Shown one piece after another: positions 36,808 through 45,416 of a stretch of 64,000 nucleotides of DNA; the first letter of the stretch is position 1, and each line of letters starts with the position of its first letter. Under the pieces are notes generated by a model. The model saw only the letters and a list, made by a program, of their open reading frames with translations, made no database searches and was not told the DNA's origin. A program made the position numbers and the translations under genes. The stretch lies in contig JADJWH010000004.1 of NCBI GenBank assembly GCA_016716465.1, positions 496,001 through 560,000 on the forward strand, written 5' to 3'. The stretch is from Gammaproteobacteria bacterium (GTDB taxonomy: Bacteria > Pseudomonadota > Gammaproteobacteria > SZUA-140).

Positions 36808-37170
36808 TTATCCCAATACCTTTCGGATGGTGGCGATCAGCTGGTCCGGGCTGAACGGCTTGACGATCCAGCCGGTGGCGCCGGCCGCGCGTCCTTCCTG
36901 TTTCTTGGCATCGGACGACTCCGTGGTCAGCACCAGGATCGGCGTGAAGCGGTAGGTCGCCAGCGCGCGCAACTCCCTCACCAGAGTAATGCCGTCCATA
37001 TTCGGCATATTCACGTCGGTCAGGACGAGGTCGACCTTCCGGTCCTTGGCGGCGCTGAAGGCCGCCACGCCGTCCTCCGCCTCGATCACCTCATGACCCG
37101 CTCCCTTGAGCGTGAACGTCACCATGCGGCGCATGGAGGCCGAATCATCCACTGCCATAATCGTTGCCAT
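36808..37170 (-). CDS. cheY: CheY-type single-domain response regulator
   Basis: A 120-residue receiver with IMAVDDSASMRRMV, phospho-acceptor D52 in VLTDVNMPNMDG, the Thr of VLTTESS and Lys of IVKPFSP. The sequence is nearer to the CheY of CheA2-type clusters than to the flagellar-motor CheY at 45 kb (which has DWNMPGMPG). It may be a phosphate sink or a second output. It lies between cheW and the degenerate receptor. Confidence 0.95.
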   Translation of the reverse strand: MATIMAVDDSASMRRMVTFTLKGAGHEVIEAEDGVAAFSAAKDRKVDLVLTDVNMPNMDGITLVRELRALATYRFTPILVLTTESSDAKKQEGRAAGATGWIVKPFSPDQLIATIRKVLG

Positions 37171-37203
37171 GCTTTATCCCCGATCTTTTTCGACTCGCCG
37201 CCG

Positions 37204-38835
37204 CTACAGCGCGGAGGCCCCGATCATCTCGTTCCGACCCAGGCGCCGCACGAAGCCGAAGCGCCGTTTTCTGCCTCCCGCCGCGACAGCAGGCGGGCTG
37301 CGATGCATCTTGAAGCAGGCGATGCGCTCCAGCAGCCTGCACGCCTCTTCCTCCATCATGCGGGTGGCGGCGGCGGCCTGGTCGACCAGCAGCGCGTTCT
37401 GGCGGGCCATCTCGTCCATCCGCACCATCGCCTGGTTGATCCTGCCGAGTCCGGCCGACTGTTCGCGGCTGGACTCGGATACGTCCGCGACATTCCCTGC
37501 CGCCTCGCCGACGCTCGTGATGACCCTGTGCAGCGTCTCCCTGGATTGATCGACCAGTTGCCTGCCGAGCTTGACCTTTTCCAGATTGTTCGCGATCAGT
37601 CCCTTGATTTCCTTCGTCAGGGCGGCGCTCCGCTGGGCCAGTTCATGCGCCTCGGCGGCCACCTCGGCGAAATCGCCGTCCCGATCGCCGGCGCGCGCGG
37701 CCTCCACCACCGCCTTGAGCGCGAGCAGATTCGCGCGCGAGGCGATCCCGTCCATGGCCTCGGCCATGCCGGCGATCCTGTCACCGGACTCGTCGATGTC
37801 CACCATCGCCACGGCCGCATCATTGACGAGGCTCCCACCCGCCGCCATCGCCTCCAGCGCCTCTTTGATCAGCCGGTCCATCCCGGCGGCGTCATCCGCG
37901 CCCTGCCGCGCCGCGGAACCCGCCGCCTGCATGGAGGTGGCCGCGCCTTCCAGGCGGGTTGACTGTTCATCCGCGCTGCGGGAAAGATCGTCGACACCGC
38001 GCGCAACCTGCCTGGAGCCGCTGGAGATGTTCGCGGCGCTGTCGATCATCCCGGTGACCACGTTCTTCAGTTGATCCGTCAGACCGTTGATCCGGGTCAC
38101 CAGGTCGCCGAGCTCGCCGCTGTCCCTGAAATCCGCCCGATGGGTCAGATCGCCCTCGGAAAGCCGCTCGACGGACTCCCGCACCAGCCGGAGCGGGCGC
38201 GCGAGCTGGCGCGCGAGCATGAACGCCGCGCAGACGCCAGCGAGCAGGATGGCCGCCACGCTGCCGAGCAGGGTCATGCCGAGTCCGCGTGTCGACCGCG
38301 ACAGGGCCATCGAACCTTCCGCGTACAATCGGTCCAGATCTTCCATGCCGTCATCGATCACCCCGAGCACGGCGACGCGGATCGCGTTATATTCCACCGC
38401 CGCTTTCTCTCCCGGGTCCCGCCCCCGCGCGTATGCCGCGACCATGCGTTCCCCGACCTGATACATCAGCTCGAGATCGGTCCCCACGGCCCCGATCGCA
38501 GACGGCGCAGCACCGGCGAATCGCCGTTCCAGTTCAGTCATGCGTTTGGACGCGCCCAGCGCCCGCTCGTAATCCGCCCTCGCGCCGCGCCCCATCATCT
38601 CGTGGTCCCGGCTCAGCGCGGCGCCGGCGATGGCGGTCTGCATGTCGAGCACGGCAGACCGCAGTCGTTCTGCCTCCTGCGCCAGGGTGTGTACCCGGTC
38701 GAGATGTTCCTGCGCGCCGGCGATGTCCCCCAACCTGACGTACATATTGGCCAGCAGCGTCGCCACCACGACGATGAGCACCCCGAACGCCTCCATGACC
38801 CTGACCTTGATCGTGCGCTTCCATGTAAAACTCAT
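37204..38835 (-). CDS. Methyl-accepting chemotaxis-like protein with degenerate signalling tip
   Basis: A 543-residue receptor-like protein with two membrane helices (about residues 12-30 and 190-212), a periplasmic domain and HAMP (SVERLSEGDLTHRA). The cytoplasmic domain keeps the heptad pattern, but the hairpin tip is altered: ASRANLLALKAVVEAARAG instead of AFQTNLLALNAAVEAARAG, then DRDGDFAEV instead of EQGRGFAVV. Several residues that contact CheA/CheW and the trimer core in other receptors are changed. There is no C-terminal tether. The reading frame is intact, so it is not simply decaying. It could be an inhibitory or non-coupling receptor. Confidence 0.9.
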   Translation of the reverse strand: MSFTWKRTIKVRVMEAFGVLIVVVATLLANMYVRLGDIAGAQEHLDRVHTLAQEAERLRSAVLDMQTAIAGAALSRDHEMMGRGARADYERALGASKRMTELERRFAGAAPSAIGAVGTDLELMYQVGERMVAAYARGRDPGEKAAVEYNAIRVAVLGVIDDGMEDLDRLYAEGSMALSRSTRGLGMTLLGSVAAILLAGVCAAFMLARQLARPLRLVRESVERLSEGDLTHRADFRDSGELGDLVTRINGLTDQLKNVVTGMIDSAANISSGSRQVARGVDDLSRSADEQSTRLEGAATSMQAAGSAARQGADDAAGMDRLIKEALEAMAAGGSLVNDAAVAMVDIDESGDRIAGMAEAMDGIASRANLLALKAVVEAARAGDRDGDFAEVAAEAHELAQRSAALTKEIKGLIANNLEKVKLGRQLVDQSRETLHRVITSVGEAAGNVADVSESSREQSAGLGRINQAMVRMDEMARQNALLVDQAAAATRMMEEEACRLLERIACFKMHRSPPAVAAGGRKRRFGFVRRLGRNEMIGASAL

Positions 38836-38910
38836 GATCGCTTCCTTTTTCCCTTGACTGGGCTCACTCATCAGAACAGACCAGGTCGATGCACACCTGA
38901 TACAGCCGCA

Positions 38911-40572
38911 TCAGGCCGCGCTCCGCATGAGAGCGGGCGCGACCTCGGTATGTCCACGTTGCGCCGCTTCGCTTCTGGCCGCTCGTATCCCGCTCGGGGA
39001 TAACGCCGCGGGCGGTGTGTCACCCTGCGCCACGCGGAAAAACCCGATCTGGTCCAGCAGTCGTCGCGCCTGTTCTTCCATCGATTTGCTCGCGGCCGAG
39101 GCCTGTTCGACCAGCGCCGCATTCTGCTGTGTCATCTCGTCCATCTGCATCACCGTCCGGTTGATCTGCTCGATCCCGGCCGACTGTTCCTGGCTCGCCG
39201 CGGATATCTCGGCGACGATGCTGGCAACCTTGTTGATGCTTTCGATGATCCGTGTCAGCGTCTCGCCGGATTGCTGCACCAGTTCAGTCCCGGTCTTGAC
39301 CTTGACGACGCCGTCTTCAATCAATGTCTTGATCTCCCTGGCCGCCTCTGCACTGCGCTGGGCCAGATTGCGCACTTCGGCGGCGACCACCGCAAATCCC
39401 TTGCCCTGCTCACCGGCACGCGCCGCCTCGACCGCGGCATTCAATGCCAGCAGATTGGTCTGAAAGGCAAGCTCGTCGATGACGCCGATGATGTCGGCGA
39501 TTCTGTTACTTGAAACATTGATGTCTGACATCGCCGCCACCGTCTGATGGACGATATCTCCCCCTTGTTTCGCCTCCTGCAGGGCGGCGCGCGCCAGGGC
39601 ATCGGTTTGATGGGTACTGTCGGCACTCTGTTTGATCGTGGACGTCATCTGCTCCATGGACGATGCGGTCTCTTCCAGGCTGGAGGCCTGTTCCTCGGTG
39701 CGCTGCGAGAGATTGTTGATGCCATGCGATATCTCGGTCGCCCCTCCGGAGATATGCGCGGCGCCGTCCTTGACCACTGTCACGATGCCCTTCAGCTTGT
39801 CACGCATCCCGTTCATTACGTTCGCCAGGTCACCGATCTCGTCGCGATTTCGCACTTCGATCGTCGAGCTCAGATCCCCGGCGGCGATCCTGCGTGAACT
39901 CTCCAGCAGATGCTGCAGCGAGCGCGTGAAACGTCCTGCCAGCATCATCGATACAGTGAGCAGAATGGCAAGCGATATCCCGGTCGCCGCGGCCATCAGG
40001 ATATGGGAATCGGTCGCAGCCTTGGTCGCGCGCTCTTGTGCCCGTGTAGCACCTTGTTCGATTTCCTCGCTCAGCTTCTCCATTTCACCTTCCAGCCGCT
40101 CGAAGTCCGCAAAGAAGCCGTTGATCTGTTTTACGGCGGCAAGATGATCGTGCAACGCAAGCTCGGTCAGTCGGTTCGCGCTCTGGATGTACGCCTCCAG
40201 CGTTGGCTGGACCTGGTTCAGGCTGGCCATGATCTCGGGATTCAGATCCATGCCGGAGTTCTCCTTGAGCATGTCCCGGAACAAGACCACGTGCTCGCTC
40301 AGATCCTGCAGAATCTCCCGATCTTCCTTGTAGGCGACGCCTTCCTGGGAAAGGTCCTGTTTGATGATGGCCGAAAGCACGTCACCACGCAGGGCATCGT
40401 GCATCATGTCGGCGGTGAGATGATTTCGCATGGCGGCCAGGGTGATCGACACCTCGTGCATCGCCTCGCTCTGGCGTTCACTCGCCCAGTACCCGGCCAG
40501 CCCGACGACAGCCAGCATGACCGCGCTCAGCAGCGCCATGCCCAACAGCTTCATCCGAACGTTGATTTTCAT
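38911..40572 (-). CDS. Methyl-accepting chemotaxis protein
   Basis: A 553-residue transmembrane receptor with helix 1 (MKLLGMALLSAVMLAVVGLAGYW), a periplasmic helical domain of about 160 residues, helix 2 (HILMAAATGISLAILLTVSMML), HAMP (SSRRIAAGDLSSTI) and a canonical signalling domain with FQTNLLALNAAVEAARAGEQ. The C-terminus (ALMRSAA) has no xWxxF tether. The start at 40572 has AAGGAGGAGAG immediately upstream; the open frame to 41025 is out-of-frame cheW sequence. The ligand is unknown. Confidence 0.93.
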   Translation of the reverse strand: MKINVRMKLLGMALLSAVMLAVVGLAGYWASERQSEAMHEVSITLAAMRNHLTADMMHDALRGDVLSAIIKQDLSQEGVAYKEDREILQDLSEHVVLFRDMLKENSGMDLNPEIMASLNQVQPTLEAYIQSANRLTELALHDHLAAVKQINGFFADFERLEGEMEKLSEEIEQGATRAQERATKAATDSHILMAAATGISLAILLTVSMMLAGRFTRSLQHLLESSRRIAAGDLSSTIEVRNRDEIGDLANVMNGMRDKLKGIVTVVKDGAAHISGGATEISHGINNLSQRTEEQASSLEETASSMEQMTSTIKQSADSTHQTDALARAALQEAKQGGDIVHQTVAAMSDINVSSNRIADIIGVIDELAFQTNLLALNAAVEAARAGEQGKGFAVVAAEVRNLAQRSAEAAREIKTLIEDGVVKVKTGTELVQQSGETLTRIIESINKVASIVAEISAASQEQSAGIEQINRTVMQMDEMTQQNAALVEQASAASKSMEEQARRLLDQIGFFRVAQGDTPPAALSPSGIRAARSEAAQRGHTEVAPALMRSAA

Positions 40573-40604
40573 CTCTCCTCCTTCCGGAACACCGGCGGAT
40601 CTTG

Positions 40605-41120
40605 CTATATGTTCTCGATGCTCGAGGCGATCAGAGGATCGATGTCCAGCAGCATGACCATCTTGTCGCCCACGCTCGCCAGCCCGCTGATGCAGGATCC
40701 ATCCATGCGTTCGCCCATCTCCGGCGGCGGCAATATGGCCTCGCCCGGAAAGGTATAGACCTCGGATACCGCATCGACGACCACCCCGACGGTCTTCTCC
40801 GCCATGGCGCACTGCACCCGTACCACGATCACCACGGTGGAGGCATTGAAGGCGCGCTGTTCGAAGTTGAAGCGCGTGCGCAGGTCGATCACCGGCACGA
40901 TCAGCCCGCGCAGATTCATCACCCCCAGCACATAGGCCGGCGTATGCGGCACGTGAGTGGCGCCCTCCCAGCCCTTGATCTCCTGCACGCGCAGGATGTC
41001 GATACCGTATTCCTCGCCAGCGCAAATGAAGGTGAGGTACTGCGATCCCCTCTCCGCCTCGTCCGTGGTGAACTCCCCCACGCCCATCGCGTTGTCACTC
41101 ATCACCGCGCTCGTCTGCAT
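40605..41120 (-). CDS. cheW: Chemotaxis coupling protein CheW (first copy)
   Basis: A 171-residue CheW: QYLTFICAGEEYGIDILRVQEIKGW, VPHTPAYVLGVMNLRGLIVPVIDLR, TVGVVVDAVSEVY and MVMLLDIDPLI. It lies directly after cheA with 45 bases between, the usual cheA-cheW pairing. A polar N-terminal extension of about 25 residues precedes the SH3-like core. Confidence 0.97.
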   Translation of the reverse strand: MQTSAVMSDNAMGVGEFTTDEAERGSQYLTFICAGEEYGIDILRVQEIKGWEGATHVPHTPAYVLGVMNLRGLIVPVIDLRTRFNFEQRAFNASTVVIVVRVQCAMAEKTVGVVVDAVSEVYTFPGEAILPPPEMGERMDGSCISGLASVGDKMVMLLDIDPLIASSIENI

Positions 41121-41165
41121 CGTAACTACCTCGGTTCGTTCTCTATCCGGTCCGTCCGCCGCCCG

Positions 41166-43319
41166 TCACGCAGCGTGCCGTACCGCGGCCTGTCTCTCAT
41201 CGTGCGACTGCTTTTCGCGGCTCTCGAACAGGGAGATCAGCCCGGGCACGTCAAGGATCAGCGCAACGCGGCCGTCGCCCAGCATGGTCGCCCCGGAAAT
41301 GCCGGTCAGCTGGCGGAAGTTAGTTTCCAGGCTCTTGATCACGACCTGCTGCTGTGCCTGCAGTTCGTCCACGAAGATGCCCATCCGCTGGCCGTCGGAC
41401 TCGACGATGGTCAGCAGGCCGTCATCCAGTTCCGTGGTGTCCGCCTCCACCTCGAACAACTGGTACAGCCGGATGATCGGTATGCACTCCTCGCGCAGGC
41501 GCAGCAGCTCCGCGCGCCCGCCCGCGACCGAATTGATCTGCTCGCGCCGGACCTGGATCGTCTCGACGATCGACACCAGCGGAATGACATAGACCTCACG
41601 GCCGACGCGCACGAGCTGGCCGTCGAGAATGGCCAGCGTGAGCGGAAGCCGGATACGCACCGTGCTGCCGTGATCCGCGTTCGAGAAAATCTGGACGTTG
41701 CCGCCCAGCTCCATGATGTTGCGTCGCACGACATCCATGCCGACGCCGCGCCCGGAAACATCGGTGACCTTCTCCGCGGTCGAGAAACCGGGCTGGAAGA
41801 TCAGGTTGTAGATCCGATCGTCGGATAACTCCTCGTCGGGGCCGATCAGTCCACGTTCGCGCGCCTTGGTCATGATACGGTCGCGGTTCAGGCCGGCGCC
41901 GTCGTCGATGACCTCGACGATGATGTTGCCGCCCTTGTGGTAGGCGTTCAGATGGATCGTGCCGACCTCGGACTTGCCGGCCTCCTTGCGCTTTTCCACC
42001 GACTCGATGCCATGATCGAGGCTGTTGCGCACCAGGTGCACGAGCGGGTCGCCGATCTTCTCCAGCACCGTCTTGTCCAGTTCGGTATGCTCGCCGGTCA
42101 TCTTCAGCTCGATCTTCTTGCCAAGCTTCTGGCTGAGGTCACGCACCATGCGCGGGAAGCGATTGAAGACGAAACTGATGGGCAGCATGCGCACGCGCAT
42201 CACGCTCTCCTGCAGCGCGCGCATCTGGCGTTCGAGGTGTCCGAGGCCGTTGCGCAGTTCCTCGGACTGCGGGCCGTCCATGTGCACCATCTGCTGACTG
42301 AGCATGGACTGCGTGATGACGAGCTCGCCCACGGTGTTGATCAGCTCGTCGATCTTCTCGATACTGACCCGGATCGAGGTCGACTCACTGGATGCGGCCT
42401 TGGGCGCCTCGCCCGCCGCGGCGCGCGTCTCCGGCGCCTTGACCGCTGCCGGGGGGGTCTGGGTCGGCGCTTGCGCAGGCGGCGCGACAGGCGCCGGGAC
42501 GGATTCCTGCGCCACGGGTGCCGGCGCCGCGGCGGGCGCCGTCAAACCGGCCGGGGCGGTGATCCGGATCTCCGCGTCGTCGCTGATCCAGTCGAACACC
42601 TGGTCCAGCGTCTCGCGATCGTCCGGACCGGCGAGTTCCATATGCCAGTTGAGGTAACAGCGATGGGGATCGAGCTCGGCCAGCGGCGGCAGTCTGGCCG
42701 CGTCTACCCGTACGTTCAGATCTCCCAGGCGGGAAAGCTCGCGAAAGATGCGCAGCGGATCGTTCCCGCGCGTGAGCAGGTTTTCCCCCGGCCGGAAATC
42801 GATCTGCCAGCGCTCCGCGCCAGGTGCCGTGGCCGGCTTGGACGGCTCGGGCTCGGGCTCGGGCGTGGAGACCGTGGGGACGCCGCTGGGCGCGGATACC
42901 GCCGCTGCCGGCGCGCTCGCGACCCCGCTCGAGCGGGCGATGACCGCTTTGACGCTGTCCTGCAGTTCCGCCACCGCCTGTTCATCCAGCGGGCGTTTAT
43001 GCTGCTCTGCCGACAGCATCTCGCGCATCACATCCACCGACCGCAGCAGCAGGTCCATCTCGTTCGGGGTAATGCCGATGCGGCCGGTACGAACCAGATC
43101 GAGCAGCGTCTCGATCGTGTGCGTGAAGGAGGCGATGCCGGTGAACCCGAAGGTCGCGCTGCCGCCCTTGATCGAGTGCGCCACGCGAAAGATCGTGTCG
43201 ATCTGTTCCTTCTCCACCGATCCATCGGTGATCTGGAGCAGGGTCTGCTCCATGGTGTCGAGCGCCTCCGCGCTCTCCTGGAAGAACATTTCGTGAAACT
43301 GTGCCAGATCGATTGTCAT
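41166..43319 (-). CDS. cheA: Chemotaxis histidine kinase CheA
   Basis: A 717-residue kinase. P1 phosphotransfer domain with H48 in RVAHSIKGGSATFGF; a Pro/Ala-rich linker; a P2-like domain (about residues 170-250, WQIDFRPGENLLTRGNDP); a second linker rich in Ala and Pro; P3 dimerisation; ATP-binding P4 with LVHLVRNSLDHGIE, GRGVGMDVVRRNI and STVRIRLPLTLAILDG; and the CheW-like P5 domain. It phosphorylates CheY and CheB. The start overlaps the STAS-gene stop (ATGA), so the two are translationally coupled. Confidence 0.98.
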   Translation of the reverse strand: MTIDLAQFHEMFFQESAEALDTMEQTLLQITDGSVEKEQIDTIFRVAHSIKGGSATFGFTGIASFTHTIETLLDLVRTGRIGITPNEMDLLLRSVDVMREMLSAEQHKRPLDEQAVAELQDSVKAVIARSSGVASAPAAAVSAPSGVPTVSTPEPEPEPSKPATAPGAERWQIDFRPGENLLTRGNDPLRIFRELSRLGDLNVRVDAARLPPLAELDPHRCYLNWHMELAGPDDRETLDQVFDWISDDAEIRITAPAGLTAPAAAPAPVAQESVPAPVAPPAQAPTQTPPAAVKAPETRAAAGEAPKAASSESTSIRVSIEKIDELINTVGELVITQSMLSQQMVHMDGPQSEELRNGLGHLERQMRALQESVMRVRMLPISFVFNRFPRMVRDLSQKLGKKIELKMTGEHTELDKTVLEKIGDPLVHLVRNSLDHGIESVEKRKEAGKSEVGTIHLNAYHKGGNIIVEVIDDGAGLNRDRIMTKARERGLIGPDEELSDDRIYNLIFQPGFSTAEKVTDVSGRGVGMDVVRRNIMELGGNVQIFSNADHGSTVRIRLPLTLAILDGQLVRVGREVYVIPLVSIVETIQVRREQINSVAGGRAELLRLREECIPIIRLYQLFEVEADTTELDDGLLTIVESDGQRMGIFVDELQAQQQVVIKSLETNFRQLTGISGATMLGDGRVALILDVPGLISLFESREKQSHDERQAAVRHAA

Positions 43320-43672
43320 GCCGCCCCCTCGATATCGAGTACCTCGCCCGGACTTTCCATCAGGGCCCCCAGTCCGAGGAGACGAATCGCCTCTTCAAGC
43401 ACCGCCGGCCGCGGTTTCCATGCGAAGGCGGTCCCCCGCTCCAGGCAGTCGATGGTGAATGCCGCCAGCAGCTGCACCCCGGCGGCGTCGATGCGCTCCA
43501 GCCGGGTGGCGTCGATGATGACGGGCTTGTTCGCCTCCAGATGTGCGAGGAGATCGGTGCGCAACTGCGCGACATCCTCGATGGTGCAGCTCGCCCCGAG
43601 CACGAGCCTGCGCGGGGCGTTGCCCGCGGGCGCGGCGGCGTGTTCACCGGCCGGTATATTTTCCATTGTCAT
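43316..43672 (-). CDS. STAS-domain protein (anti-anti-sigma-like) at the head of the cheA operon
   Basis: A 118-residue single STAS domain: LVLGASCTIEDVAQLRTDLL, KPVIIDATRLERIDAAGVQLLAAF (with the usual D-x-x-x-[ILV]-[DS]-[TS/A]-A-G pattern, residues about 49-72). A Ser/Thr phosphorylation site is not evident at the expected place (DAAG rather than DSSG), so a kinase-switch mechanism is doubtful. STAS genes precede cheA in several chemosensory clusters; their role is unclear. It is coupled to cheA by overlap and is the first gene after the FliA-type promoter. Confidence 0.88.
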   Translation of the reverse strand: MTMENIPAGEHAAAPAGNAPRRLVLGASCTIEDVAQLRTDLLAHLEANKPVIIDATRLERIDAAGVQLLAAFTIDCLERGTAFAWKPRPAVLEEAIRLLGLGALMESPGEVLDIEGAA

Positions 43673-44116
43673 TGTGCGTGCCTTCGTCTTATATCCACTG
43701 AACCGAATGGGAGAGCGGAGCCCGTGAAGGTCGACTCAGCGCCTTCCCGGTCTCATCGATCCGCGTATGCGGGTTCCCCTGCGTCCCGTAACCCCTGTCC
43801 TGTATCGGCGATGCACGATTCAGCTTTAAAGTCAACGATCCGGCGCCGCGTTTCGTGACGCGCTTCGCGCATGAACGCAAATGGGACCGTCACCGAGCCT
43901 GTGGCGGGCAAATGCAGCTTGCGTGCCTGTTATCGTGCTGATGCGCCGGGGGAGGTGGGGGGTTCTGGCGTGGCCTGAAATGAATTTACTCAGAAAACAA
44001 TTAGATACAGGAATTCGGGTGGTAATGGGCACGGGCTGCACGACAGGCGCCGGGACGGGTAATGCGCGGGGATTCGCCAATATTCCGGCGCCAGGAGGGA
44101 TCGAACGGGGATGGAC
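43673..44116. other. Intergenic region between cheZ and the cheA operon
   Basis: A 444-base stretch without a convincing gene. It holds the sigma-28-type promoter of the cheA operon (43802-43828), and the part nearest cheZ (43970-44116) is a mix of AT-rich and GC-rich sequence with no T-tract terminator. Short open frames on both strands lack ribosome sites and homology that I recognise. Confidence 0.6.
43802..43828 (-). promoter_or_regulatory. Sigma-28 (FliA) promoter of the STAS-cheA operon
   Basis: Minus strand: TAAA (43825-43828), 15 bases, GCCGATAC (43802-43809). This matches the known flagellar sigma consensus TAAA-N15-GCCGATAA at all but the last base. It lies about 130 bases upstream of the STAS start on the correct strand. 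Confidence 0.8.
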
Positions 44117-44872
44117 TCAGATGTTCAGCGTGGACAGCAGGTCATCGACATCGTCCTGCGCGCTCACGACCCCGGTGTCATTGACCTGCGGGACCACCGG
44201 GCCGTGTCCATGCGAATGGGCGCCCGGCGGCGCGGACATCTGCGATTCCTCCCGGCCAGCACCCTGCGTCATTCGGACCAGCGATACCAGGGCCTGCTCC
44301 AGTTCGACGATGAGCTTCATGACGCCGCGCAGGATCTGTCCGGACAGATCCTGGTAGCCCTGCGCCAGGATCATTTCCTTCAGGTTTTTCTGTACGTATT
44401 CGGCATCCGCGGACGCGTGTTCCAGAAAGGCATCCAGCGCCTGAACCAGATCCGGGGCTTCCGGCGCGGACAACTCGGCGCCGGCCGCACGGAATTTCTG
44501 CCACAGGGGCACGAGTTGGGCCAGGTGGCGGCTCGCGCGCTCCGCCGGGGCGTGCGCCTGCTCCACCAGATCCATGGTGTGATGCGCCGCCTCATCGGTG
44601 AGCTTGAGCACGTGTTCCAGCCGCAGCCGTGCATCCGGCACTTCCTTTTCCGCCAGATCACTCATGCGGGACTCGCTGCAGAACTGCGCCAGCGCGGACT
44701 GGATGTCCTGTGTAACGATGTCGAGCTCGCCGAGCACACAGTCCTCGCGCAAACGCGCTATACCGTCGAGAGCGTAGTAGAAGGCGTCTTCGTCGTTTCT
44801 TTCCAGCGCGCCGGCGAGGTCGGCCACCAGCGGGGCATATTGCAGCCGGAAATCGTGGCTGGCGGCGGACAT
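44117..44872 (-). CDS. cheZ: CheY-P phosphatase CheZ
   Basis: A 251-residue CheZ. The active-site segment is AQGYQDLSGQI with Q174-D175 and Q179, equivalent to the catalytic Asp and Gln of E. coli CheZ. It lies in a long four-helix-bundle hairpin. A flexible Pro/Gly/His linker leads to the C-terminal CheY-binding helix DDVDDLLSTLNI. It dephosphorylates CheY-P. It lies 7 bases after cheY, its substrate's gene, with TGAGGA overlapping the cheY stop as ribosome site. Confidence 0.97.
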   Translation of the reverse strand: MSAASHDFRLQYAPLVADLAGALERNDEDAFYYALDGIARLREDCVLGELDIVTQDIQSALAQFCSESRMSDLAEKEVPDARLRLEHVLKLTDEAAHHTMDLVEQAHAPAERASRHLAQLVPLWQKFRAAGAELSAPEAPDLVQALDAFLEHASADAEYVQKNLKEMILAQGYQDLSGQILRGVMKLIVELEQALVSLVRMTQGAGREESQMSAPPGAHSHGHGPVVPQVNDTGVVSAQDDVDDLLSTLNI

Positions 44873-44879
44873 GGATTCC

Positions 44880-45275
44880 TCAGGCGGCGGCCGCCAGGGA
44901 AGCGAAGATCTTGTCGAGCTTTTCCTTCAGCGTGGCGGCGGTGAAGGGTTTGATGACATAGCCGTTCACCCCGGCCTGCGCCGCTTCGATGATCTGCTCA
45001 CGCTTGGCCTCCGCCGTCAGCATCAGCACCGGCAGCTTGGCCAGCCGGGCGTCGGCGCGCACCGCCTTCAGCAGCTCGATGCCCGGCATGCCCGGCATGT
45101 TCCAGTCCGTGATCAGGAACTCGAAGTCGCCCGCCTGCAGCATCGGCAGCGCGGTCTTGCCGTCGTCGGCCTCGGTGATGTTGGTGTAGCCCAGATCCTG
45201 CAAGAGATTCTTCACGATGCGGCGCATCGTGGAGAAGTCATCGACGATCAGAAATTTCAGATCCTTGTTCACCAC
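44880..45275 (-). CDS. cheY: Flagellar-motor response regulator CheY
   Basis: A 131-residue receiver with FLIVDDFSTMRRIVKNLL, phospho-acceptor D57 in LITDWNMPGMPG, Thr of MLTAEA and Lys of YVIKPFTA. The sequence and number of D57 match the motor-binding CheY of E. coli. GTG start with GGAGGG upstream. It is cotranscribed with cheZ and preceded by a sigma-28-like promoter. Confidence 0.97.
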   Translation of the reverse strand: MVNKDLKFLIVDDFSTMRRIVKNLLQDLGYTNITEADDGKTALPMLQAGDFEFLITDWNMPGMPGIELLKAVRADARLAKLPVLMLTAEAKREQIIEAAQAGVNGYVIKPFTAATLKEKLDKIFASLAAAA

Positions 45276-45359
45276 TGCCCTCCTTCCCTCTGCGCGTCAT
45301 GCCGTCGCGTTGGATGCGCGCGGCATGGGCGGCTGAATCTTTTGTTCGGTACGCTGATA

Positions 45360-45387
45360 TGATCGGCGACCGCGGCGCCAAACTTGA
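45360..45387 (-). promoter_or_regulatory. Sigma-28-like promoter of cheY-cheZ
   Basis: Minus strand: TCAAGTTT (45380-45387), 12 bases, GCCGATCA (45360-45367), about 85 bases before the cheY start. It is close to the flagellar consensus, although the spacer is one base longer than the cheA-operon site and the -10 deviates at its last two positions. Confidence 0.6.
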
Positions 45388-45416
45388 GACATCTGAGTAG
45401 CGTCCCGGCAAGCGTT

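Noticed and set aside
43881..44357. Possible gene in the cheZ/STAS gap on + strand
   Set aside because: Half of it is antisense to cheZ, no ribosome site, composition unlike a protein.
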